Shown piece by piece: positions 12,301-24,300 of a DNA stretch of 64,000 nucleotides. Below the pieces are notes generated by a model. That model made no database searches. It saw only the letters and a list, made by a program, of their open reading frames with translations, and was not told where the DNA came from. Where the stretch lies: contig JASANG010000157.1 of NCBI GenBank assembly GCA_030248215.1, positions 163,455-227,454 on the forward strand, in the 5' to 3' direction. Source of the stretch: Enoplolaimus lenunculus. Lineage: Eukaryota; Nematoda; Enoplea; Enoplida; Thoracostomopsidae. The position numbers were made by a program, and so were the translations under genes. Every line of letters starts with the position of its first letter. The stretch's first letter is position 1.

Positions 12301-15300
12301 TGTTTCCTTTTAGTAATTTACAAAATTTCGATTCGCTTGATGTATCAACGCAGGAGAACCTAAGCGATATTATCGAATGCAGCGATCGCGTAGAACGGGA
12401 GGAGTATGTTACACAGGAAGTTTTTGATAAAAAGGGGCTGAATCTGCTGTGCTCAACTTAACATTTACAGTCCCTGACAAAATTAATGGGAAGTAATTCG
12501 TCGCGCATCCAAGCAAAGGGCGAATAGTCAAAACATATTTTTTGAGATACGGTGTTTTGAAATTTTTGGAGTCTACATTACAGTCTCTTTAACAGTAACC
12601 AAAAACTAGGCAATTATTTGTTCTATTAAGTAACTGTCTTGCATATGTAACTTGTACTTACGTAATGAACAAATGGTCGTAAAGTTAATATTTCAAATGC
12701 TATGACGTCAAATTGACGCGAGGGTGGCCATTAGCCTTTTGCTCAGAAACACTGTTTACACTGATACAAGTCTATACTTGTGTAAAAGACGTATTAATGA
12801 GCACTTCCAGTACTGCCTACCTCATAATTTTCGGATAAACTAATCATTGATTGTCATTGCCCCGAAGGTCCGGCATGAACATCGTCACCATAACCCGTTT
12901 CGTTAACACCACAATCAGCATTGTCACTTTCGGATTCAGAATTAGTTTCGCTGTCTTCGGATTCTGTTTCAGAGTCTCCACCAACTTGCTCGTCAAGTTC
13001 TGGTTCAGCATCTTCGTCCGCAGTGGATAAGTTTTCGTAGAAAAACCAGAAATCTTGGTTAATCGCTCCGTGTTTGCACAAGTACAGTAGATCCTGCTTT
13101 TTAGCAGCGCTGATAGGAAGCTTGGCATTATATGCAGGTCGCATATCAAATGATAAACTGCCGCCGCTTTTATTGCGCCGCGTTTCAGGTTGATGAAGAC
13201 GTTTGTTTGATAGTTCGAACACCTGTGGTTGAGAATTGAAATCTTTCGCATATTGAAATTGCGTCGGTTCGTTACCATCAAATCGCAAAATCTTGATTTG
13301 ATTCCACGGAATCGCCGGTCGTTTGTTTGCAAAAATCCTGTTAGCATATTGCTTCACGTCTTTAAAATCGGTTTATTGAAGGGTTCTCACAATAAATCTG
13401 TTTTTATTAGGGCGGGCCATTCGTAGAATATTGGCCCACTCAGATGGTATGCTAATTTCAAGTCCGCGAGATGCGTTTTCTATGTTGGAATGCATTGTAT
13501 CGCAATCATTTTGCGTATGACCACTCTCCAAAAACTTTTGTTCGATAACAACGGGCCCTTTATCGTGGCTGGAACGTCGTTCGTTGGTAGATAAAAAACA
13601 GCTTGCAAATCACATTGCATTGTTCGAAATGTGGAATCGTTTGCAGCTCTGACAGCGTCTTCTTTCATAGCTTGCCGTACCTGGTCCTTTCTCTCAATGT
13701 GGCGATTATACACGGGTTCAAATTGTTCCTGGAGTAAACCCTTCAAATTACGGTATTTTGCACAAGTGTTACACTGATCTTTACGCGGTTTGAAGATTTT
13801 TAATCGCGGAAAGTCTTTTTTCATAACTCTCAAGTAGCTGCTTTCGGAAACTGCTTTGGGTTGCGATGGATGAGTTTCGCAAAAATTCAAATATTGCCGG
13901 TACATATTTTTCTTGCTTCTAACATAGGGCTCAACATATATGTTTTTTGAATTCTTGCGACAGTAATGACTTGCAACAATCGGAAAACTATTTACGTGCT
14001 CGTGAATTATAAGCTGTTGTTCGTCGGTTAATGCATGACTCGCTTTTCTTTTTCTGGCCGGTGCTTGATATGTACCTCCGGTATGTCTATTTAACAAAGC
14101 TGAACGGATAAATTTGTCAGTTACGTCAAGTGTAGCCATGAAAAAGTTTCGACAAACTTGCTGTCTAGTTCCCAAATCGCCTGACATTAAAAAGTAACGA
14201 TGTGTATGTTTCTTCCGCGAATGCGGACCCACTCGGCTGAATTTCGCGTCCTCCGTTTCTATACGAGAGCAGATGTATTGCCTTTGATCAGTATTAATGT
14301 TCATGAAACCGTCAAAAATTTTACGTCGTTGGCCTTCAGGAATTACGTTAATACAGTCGTGTTTACAGAATTGACTGCATTGTACAGGTTGAACGTCACG
14401 GCCTCTTTTTTCCTTTCCCGATCTGGAAATATACGGCAATCCTTGCCTTCTGAGATTTTTGTTTTCGCGCCACTTGCATGATTTTTTCTTTATTTCTTGT
14501 TGTTCACCCATTCGAAATGATTCCACCACTTCTGAAACAATTTGTTGAACAGAAGCAAGCGCAGCGGTTTGATCATCCGGAACATTAGCTGTAACAGTTT
14601 CAGCTGTTTCGCTGTCTTCGGTAGCATTTGAATCGAACGATACATCTAGAGGGTTAAAGGTGGGATCACCAAATGCAGAAGCATCTGAATCGCTGCTAGA
14701 TGGCGCGAATTTTGGATTAACACTGCCTTCCATAGCTGTTGCTGGAGGTTTACCAAACATCGTGATTGGTTTGGAAAATATATTCGATGCTATCTGCGTG
14801 CTAGGCTGCGTGGCTTCGTTAGTTGTTGATTCTGTGGAAGCATTCGCTGGGCTTGTGACATCGTGCGCTTCACGTGATGGATCCTCTGTTTGATGAATTG
14901 TAGTGAGATAGTCATTGTATACTTGATCGAAGCCGTGCTCATGGCAATAGTCTTTCATATGAGCCAAAGCTTTAACTAAACCTCTGTGTTTGTTGCACGC
15001 AAATTTAACTGCGCCCGGATTACATAGCGGCAATATATCGTGCTCCGAGACATAGTCATACGTGTTATCCCCGAAAAACCATACGAATACACTGTTTTTG
15101 AATTTGCGTTTCTTTGTGCTGCTTGGTGCAGTCGCATCATCTGATACAATGCACGGCCAGAAAGGTGAACCTTTCACCTTAGCCCAAACAAAGTCATCGA
15201 TATGAAAAACCATTATCTACTTATGAAAACTTAAAGGCATACAATTAATCTGAAGCATAAATCCAAGCAGCTAGTGTTATAAGTTGCAACAGTGTTTCAC

Positions 15301-18300
15301 TAATTTATCGTATAATTAAGTTTAAGGGTAGTTCTAGGCCTAAGCCTAAGCGAAATCTTAAGTTTATCAGAGGTTTAAGTCTTAGCCTAAGGATCCGGGC
15401 ACTGGATCGGTCATTATTGTAACATGAACCACAATATCTGGTGAATGCTGGTAGGTAACATTTTTCCCTGCTAAACATTCATTCTACACAGTGATCAACC
15501 CAAGCCGCTCCCGTAAAAATTTCGATTAATTAAAACACGAAACGTGGAAATCAGCAAATTTATTTATATGAATAAGAAATACATCATCGAATAACTTGTT
15601 TTATATACCAGTCTTGGAGACAAACACTATTATGCAGTTTCGCATGTGTCTGATATTTCATTCTATAATTTTCGTCTAAAAGTTAAAAATTTTCGCATGA
15701 AATGTAACAATCGCCTTTGAAGCATGTGTATTACACTGGACAATTATGGATCTTAGCAAAAGGCGTATAGTGCTTATATGTCTTTTGAACCAGACTTGGC
15801 TAGAATAATTGAATCTTGCAAACGGCGAATCGGATCATTCGCCGTTTGCTCAAAATAACTTACGTCTGTGTCTTTTGCAAAATTTTCAATAACAGAACTA
15901 ATATTAGTCGTAGCGATTCGCCGTTTGCACGGAAGTATTGTTTACTAACAGATCTATCAGGTTCGTCAAAAAACGTATTTTTGAATTTTACTGTACGTTT
16001 CGCCCTTTGCTCAGACTCACGACGAATTGCCGTTGCGTCTGCAGTCGCGATTTTACAATCGTGGTTGAACCCTCTTTGCTTGTGACCAGTGGTTGTAACC
16101 GCTTTTATAAACGATCGTAAAATTTATTACTTTCAATCGCGGTTGCGGTAGCAGTATCTGCGCCGCGATTAGTAAGAATCGCGTTTGCGAGCTGATGTAT
16201 TTTTATGTGCTTCTCTAGCGTTTACGAACAAGTGGATGAACGTTTAACAACTATTATGTTGTAATAGCGAACGTACACGCGTGTAGGCGATTTTAGCTGT
16301 TATACATGCTGCAGTATTGTTGTTCTTTCATAGCTTATTACTATTTGGTCATAGCTGGTATTAGAAGTTGTTTACCGAAGCGTTAGCGTCTGTTGCGTTT
16401 TGTGAACGGTTTTGTATTTAATTGCTGCATTTTTCAGTGTGCAGTCGGGTGTATTAATTGGACGTAACATTTTTCAGGGGCGTAACTACTTAAATATCTA
16501 GGCAAATTTTGTGATCCTGTTATTGTTGTTATATTTCAGTTTAATGGATGACGAAAAAGAATTTATTTGGGAACGTAAATACTATTTACATAAGTTTCCA
16601 AAAGCGCTTCCTCTCGTTTTGTCTTCTGTTCAACAATGTTGGGATTGGGCGCTGTTGGTTAATATTTATCGGTTGTTGAATGATTGGAGTCCGCTGTCGC
16701 ACGTTGAAGCGTTAGAATTGCTATTGCCAAAGTAAGGATTGTACTGAACGCAACTAAAGAAGTTGTCGGTGAATGGTTGTAAGGCAAACTTGTTGAATAC
16801 ACTTATCTGTTTTTGTTTTGGTAGCATTTGATCAAAATGTTGAGCTTATAGTATTACAGAATGAGTTTAGAGCTACTGTGTGCACATACTTTTGTTTGGT
16901 TGCAGTATCAGGCATGTGTGAGAATTATACGACTTCAAAGTGATATTAGTATAATTCTGTGTTGCGAATGTCGCTTTTAAATTAGCAAGCATAATTAGAC
17001 AACACATTTCTTTTACCAGAATATTAGGAAAAAATTTATTCTATGTTTTAAGATACGTATTTTCGCACATTTTAAGGTTTCCGGACAGAGAAGTTCGCAG
17101 ATGCGCAGTTGAATGGCTCAAAAACTCAGTTTCTACCAATATCGAACGTTATTTGCCGCAGTTGATCGAGGTAAGCAACCAATCAGACTTTATCGATTGC
17201 ACCCTGTGACTACTGGTGTTGTACCAAAACTAGTTTTCCTGAAGATCAAAAGCCAATGCAGGTCACAGGGACCGATGTGGTCATGGCTATGAGACAGTCC
17301 TCGCACGAATCACGTGGCTCTCTATTCATCCCAAATTGGTTACAACTTTTCTAAACGCGGCAGGTTTGTTCGTTGTAATATAGCGTGTTTGACGACTAAA
17401 TGTCGTCGAGTTCCCTGGATCAGAAGAAAATAGAAGGATTTGTGGAGGACACAAACTCAACTAGTTGTTGTCCTTTGCTTAATAATTGTTGAGCAGTTTT
17501 TATTGCTTCGTCTAATCACCAACCAGTATTTTTATATTTTTTCTAACGTCGTCGTCTCATTAGTTTTGTATTTTGTAATATTATAGTTTCAACATGCAAA
17601 TAATGTTATTGTTTTAACTATTGTTTATTGTTATTGTTGCAGGCGTTGCGATTGAAACATGGGAAGATTCGTATTTGTGCGAATATTTGTTTGAATGTGC
17701 AATCGCGTCACGTCGTTTGTGTCACAAGTTGTACTGGTATCTGGGTTTTTGATGATTATTCATATACACACATTGAGGACTTCATTCCTAATTTCTTGTG
17801 TAACGTGTCTCCGAATATCCGGTTACGTACCTATGTATGGCTTTGTTAAATACACTACTCTTGATAGCTTAAGTTGGTCGTAAAATATTCTGATATTAGC
17901 ATCACTCATAACTTAATATATTATGTGTTGTGAGAGCGAAAGCATTCGTAAATTCATGCGAACGCAAGTTGTTTTTGTAAATATCAAGCGAGGGCAAAAC
18001 TTATTGATTGAACAAATCCGGTTAAGGTTATGCGACCGCCTTGGCTATATTCTTTTTAGCGTGCAGTCATCGTCCGTCACTGTACGATTTCAGACGCGAC
18101 AAATTCGCGTTCGTCGCTACATGGCGACTAACAGTGACGGACAGCGCCGGACGACACTAGAACTTTTAAAAGTATAGCGCCAGCCAATAAAACCTAAATT
18201 TGTTTTGCTGCAACCGTTGTGAAATAGTTTCATGGTGTGCTTAGGGTTTTATGTCAGTATTCATTTTCAGGGAACTTGAATCGCGTCGGGTCCGCGAAGA

Positions 18301-21300
18301 CTTTTTCGGATACCGTTGTGCTTGGATGCAGCGGTTACTTGTGTGGCTGATTGGCCCATCGCTCGCTGAACAGATCCAAGCCGAAAAAGGATTTAATGTC
18401 AAAGTTACATTTTACCGCAGAGCAAATCAAGTCTAATCATCCGTGGTTGTTGCAACGAAAATCGAAGAGAGGTCAGTCTCCAAATAGGAGCCAGTATTCT
18501 CAAGTGCCTGTTGTAGCACTTATTATCAGTTGATGATAGATAGCGGCGTGTAACAAAGATTAAACTTTGGAACAGTATAAATATTAAATCTGATGGTAAA
18601 TGTTTTCGGGAGCGAATATAACATGGGAAATTTTTAGACTTTTAAGATCACACTATTCTCTCGCTTGTAGTGTCGAAAAATAGCTTATCAACAGTTGATG
18701 ATAAATGTTGTAAATCTTAAACCATTGATAAAATGTTCGTGGTGTCAAAACTTTTCATCCGCTGCGCGAATTTGTGTGTATACGCACAGCGTTAATATTT
18801 TAAGTATAATGATCAAGCGTGAGGCAAAACTAGATGGTGGGTTGAACGGGTGTATATCCAGTTTGGGGAGGGGGTTCGATGAGCAAAGGTTCATCCTAGA
18901 AACGAACTTTAGGTTGGTGGAGTAGGGAAAAGTCTCTGTATGACATCGGTGCATGAGAAATAGTTTAAATATCCGAATATTTCTTGTTCCAAAATCACTA
19001 CACTTGGATGGCGCCATCTTTTTTCATTATTTCAATGCCATGAACCATACGGTAACGCACGTGAATTAATGCATACTACAACGTAATAATTTGTGGACAA
19101 AAATATTTACATGCGGCGCCGTCCGACGCAGTGCAACAAGTATAGCGCCACCTTTATTCGTCTATAAATTTTCATCAACTTGATGATTGATGTCTCTATT
19201 TTGAGCATATGCTGTTGTGCTTATTTTGACAATATTCTGGACGGCGAAGTAGGTATTTTGATAAAGTTTTTAAAATTTGATTTAGAAGTTTATTCGCGAA
19301 CAACTTGATTCACTAACTAAGGACATGCAACGATTTCCAGTCAGTCTACCTATTAATCCGGCGATCACGTGTTGCGGATTTGACTCAAATGTACGTTGCT
19401 TACGTCTTTTTTAATTGTTTGAAATTTGCGGATTATGTTTAGTGAAGCCTCTAACCAGCCTCTTTCCCCGTCAATCGATAAAGTTTTGTTGTTATTAGTC
19501 CTAAGTCTACGACTAAGCTTATGGCGCTGGTTTGGTTTTCTGGAGACTTAGTTTTGCAGAACTGGTGTGGGTTTAACTAACATACATCTGAATTGATATT
19601 AGATTATGTAACTAGTCAGCAGGGCGGCACCGATTCCACGGTTTGACCGAATCCAAATCCAGTGCTATTTAAATTTGCCGAATCTAAACCGAACCATGCA
19701 GTTTGCAAATTTACGGTATATCGATAATTAATATGTTTTATCATTTTTACATGTTTTGAAATAATAATTTCGAAATGTTGGCATTTTAAGGTATTCCGCT
19801 TCAGGTGCGATTGAATATTCTGTCCATTATCGTAACGAGGCTAGATAGTTCTAGAGATGCAAACCAGTAAAAGACTTGCAAACGTATGTGATATCTGAAG
19901 GGTGGAACATGCTCGGAACTAGTTACAAAATTCCTAAACAGTATTGAGTTCATTTAGAGTAGTGTTGAATATGTTGTTTGATTGTAGATATGCCATTTTA
20001 TTGTCACAATATTTCAGACGAGCTCCTATTTCAAGTCCAATACAATGCCTTTGAAACTCGCTTGCAAAACTGAAGAAAAAGAGTTTGGGATGCTTTACAA
20101 GGTAGTAATGGTTTTTGTTTGTTTTTTGTTTGTTTATTTGTTTGAGATAAGTTGTTTCTAATGTTTTGATGCGTATTGTCAATCGCGTAAAGGCATATGT
20201 TACATTTCTTGATAGGCCTAGTCGTTGTGTTGTGTTGTTCGGTGCCGCAAGTTAATAAATTTTGCTTTACATCGTGGAATGCCATTCGACCTCTCGGAGG
20301 ATTTAATCAAAGAGTTTAAAATTTCGCCTTTTTTGTAGTGAGAACCACTGCACGAATGAGAGAAAACTTGGTCTTGGATACCATGATTATTTGTTTGAAA
20401 GTATATCGGTAAAGTATTGTTGTTTAAAAGTGTTATACTTCTTCAGAATATAGACTTTATGGTCGGAATCTGCAAATTGAGTAAAAGTCTCCTGGGTCTT
20501 AGAAACAAAATTTGCGCTTAGTCGTATTTATGGTGATACTGTTTCAGGTGGGCGATGATTTACGCCAAGATTGTCTTGTGCTTCAAATGATATCATTAAT
20601 GGAACAGATTTGGTGCGCAGAAGGACTCAATTTGCGCATTTTAACATTCGCTTGTTTGCCTACTGGAAATAATAAAGGTCGACAATACTTTGGGTTGTCC
20701 ACGAATTTTGTTCAAAGGGTTTTATTAAGCACGATTCTGTCAAAAATTCATTGAAATCTAAATTTTAGTTTGAAAAATATTTAAATTGTAAGCACTAGTT
20801 GAACCGAACCTCGGTATCAAAGTGAGCGATAAGCAACCCATTTTTATGTATTGCAGGTAAAAATTTCAATTTGGAGTGGAACCACCCTGAAAAAAATGGT
20901 CCCGGATTTTTAGTACCAGAACACGATGCAGCCCTTTTTCTTTCATTTCTGGTTCTGAATGTGTGAATTTTGTTTGTGTTACAGGTATGATTGAGCTTGT
21001 TCCACGATGCAAAACATTGCGCGAGATTCAATCTGGACCTGAAGGAACTCGAATTGTGACTGGGGCATTTCGGGATGACGGTTTAAGTCGCTGGATTCAA
21101 CAACAAAATCCAAATGAACTAGATTATCAAATTGTTAGTTTTGTATGTTTAATGAAGGGTTTTCATGTAAAGCCAAAAAATTAGCTTTGTCGATAGTGAA
21201 AAACCTGTTTTAGTGTTAGCGATCAGGTTTGAAATTGTTTTGTCAGCGTTTACAGATGCGTTACGGAAAAAATCCGGCTAAAGCGTGATTCTAAACCCCA

Positions 21301-24300
21301 TCATTTTTAGGTTGAAGCACATTATTCCAAATTTATGCACCCCGAATATGTTTTCAAACAAATGAACGTCCGTCATATCATGTTTTATAATAGACGAAAA
21401 TAGCAAGATCGTCAATACTTTTTATGGATTTTCAAAAAATTGACAAAGGTTGCTATTTCAAAAAATCTTGCACCAGATGAATTTACAACTTATACTTTAA
21501 GATGATTAATCCTATCGTTTTTCGATTTTTTTTTATTTTTTGCTTAATTTTTTGATTAAATTTTATAATTGTCAACGGAAGAGGTAAGCGTTTATGTAAC
21601 GAAATAACAGTCGTTCTTGTTTGTTGCAAACGACCAAGTTCAGCGGCGATTATAAGATTGATCAGTTGTCGAAAGGGAAATATTTTATTTTCAATATCTT
21701 ATCATATAATATGTTTTTTAAGATTACTTATTTGCATACTTTGCAGGTTTTATATTTTGTATTTTCAGGCGATGGAAAATTTTCGACGCTCGTGTGCCGG
21801 TTGGTGTGTTGGAACTTATTTCTTGGGTCTTGGAGATAGACATAATGATAACATCTTGGTCACTCAGCATGGACACGTGTTTCATATTGATTTCGGAAAA
21901 TATCTCGGTGACGCACAGAAATTTGGCAGTTTTAAACGGTAAATACTGTGCAATCCGTATTTGGAAAGTTCGTTATCTCGGACGTAACCACACTAGTGAA
22001 GTTAATAATTTGCGGAACAATAAAATGTTGTTTTGCTTTGTTTGTGCCGTACGTCAAAACGTGGGTAGTGTTAATTGTTTGTTGCTGGTAAGTTTTTTGC
22101 TCTACAAATCAGTCAATGACGAGCTTCAAATTTAAACACGTTTTTGCATTTTCGAACACCACTACGATGTTGTTGGATTTTGACGTTGCCGCTGCTACAC
22201 TTCGTTGATTCGGTAACCCTTTGCTAACAGGCGATAGGAGCTACACACGCATTTGATAATGCTGCTGCTAGTACTTGTACTTGCGAATAGAGAATGAAGT
22301 ATTACATGGGTTTTGCAGACTGATGTGCGTATTCTTATTTACACTTTTTCGGCTCCGTTTCTTTTTATACTTTTCTATTTTTCAAGCGTTGAATGATTAT
22401 GAACGTTTAGTGATTTTATTAATCCCAGAGATCGCGCTCCGTTTGTGTTGACGTCAGACATGGCGTACGTGATCAACGGAGGCCAGCAAGAAACAACTCC
22501 GTCGTTTCAAGAATTTGTCGACTTATGCTGTCGGGCGTTCAATTGCCTGCGTTCACATTATGCGTTGTTTGTTAATTTATTTAAATTGGTTAGTAGCGGA
22601 CTAAAATTGTGTATAAACACCTCGAGGTGTCGGTTCAATGTCTCCCGAAAAAAATCTGGGCAGCAGTGTATGGATATCAATGTAGCGGGGTCCAACCGAA
22701 ATTCCGATTCCGATTAAATTCCGATTCAAAACGAGTTCCGATACCGATTCTGGTTGCACAATCAATCAATATCGGAATTCTGAAATTTTAATTTCAATCC
22801 TACTTGTTGTGACACACTCCATGAAAGTGTTGTATTATTTATCTGTTAAATTGCTTTCGATGTGATAACTTATCATTAATTGATTGTTGTTTAGCTTTAC
22901 AGATCCAGAAATCATCGCCAATTGCTTCATGCGAGCGACGTTTTTAAAAATTGTTACAGCCAACAGACACCTTAAATCAATGTTATAGTTGTCTATACAA
23001 ATATCGTACGCTCACAAATATTCTAGTTCCGATTCCGATTACAATTCCTGTATAAATTTGCTGTTCCGATTCCGGTATAATCCAGTTCCGCTTTGCCTCC
23101 TGCAATGTAGTGCAGTTCCGCTTTGCTCCCTGCAATGTAGTGGTCACTTAATAGACCCCGGATGCAACTCATGCTCCTGAAACTGGAAGGATTTTGAGAG
23201 TTCAATTTTAACATCGGGACGTCGATCTGTGTTTCGCAGAAAAATTTCGTTCATTGGCAGTTTGTGGCAGTCGGAATATATTGTGAAAGATTCTTAATTG
23301 GAATACTCTTCCTTTTGTGTTTTACAAAAGGCTGATGGTCAAACCTGTGTGCTTTGGTTTGTAGATGATTTGTTCTGGAATACCTGGACTCGATATGAAT
23401 GCTGTCTACTATATTTATGGCAATTTGTTTCTCGATTTGCCAGATTCGGCGGCCACCGATAAGTTTACAAGGCAAGTAATAAGCTGAAAATAATGGTCTG
23501 AATGGTTTTCAAAAACATCGGCAATTATACGGGTGTTACTTTTGGTAAAGTTTAACTTAAGTAGGTCATTTTAAAGCGTGTTGATTTAAGAATGTGTGTT
23601 TTCTCTATTTGGAAAGTTTGTCGCGCTTCGCTGTGGGCAATAGTTTGGTTATTAGGCTGGTTCTATACTATTGATGACGTCCAACGCCGTACGTTTCCTT
23701 GCTATATAGTACGTAAATTACGTACGATACCGTATGGTGACAGGACGATGACGTACGGCGACGGATGGCGCTGCACGCCAAGTATAGCGCCATCCTAAGT
23801 GTCACAAAACGCTGTGTAACTCGATCGCAAAATGGTATCAGATAAGCTGGCTGTTTGTAATTGAATTTTACTGATAAATCTTCAGCCCCAGATGCTTTGT
23901 AAAATCTAACTTAAATCATAAAACTTACTTTGTTTTGTTTGTTTAGAATGATTGAAGAAAGTTTGAGTTCAAAGTTTACTGGAAACTAACTTTGCCGTTC
24001 ATGCATTTGCGCTAGGTCGCGGTGGAGGCCGTGGACCTGATCCAAGCGCGGTGGTGTCATTATTGTTTATGCCAACTGTATTCAGGTCAGTTACTATTTT
24101 TTAGCTGTAATTTTAGGACGGCTAATCCAAAAACCTATGGTAAAGCATGTAAAAGTTATTTTTCTTGTTCCTTCAGAGGGGTAATATATGGTAAGAATTA
24201 CTTGTCTTCGGTTTAACACAGCACGTATAACTGGTTCAGTTCTCAACACGTATTCCGCCGCTGTGTGTAAGATATGGCATCGTAGGCGGAATGTTTACTT

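Larger units (their letters stand above)
12464..16060 (-). mobile_element. Intronic DNA transposon carrying the PWWP-transposase gene (ends tentative)
   Basis: Near the left end, AATTCGTCGCG followed by AGCAAAGGGCGAA (about 12497-12525) is matched in reverse near the right end (about 16000-16035, AATTCGTCGTG and AGCAAAGGGCGAA). These look like diverged terminal inverted repeats enclosing the gene at 12854-15213. The outermost bases differ (left end ACAGTCCCTGAC), so the exact boundaries are uncertain. A nested 13 bp palindrome sits at 15818-15849. The element lies in a PIK3C2 intron in opposite orientation. Confidence 0.55.
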
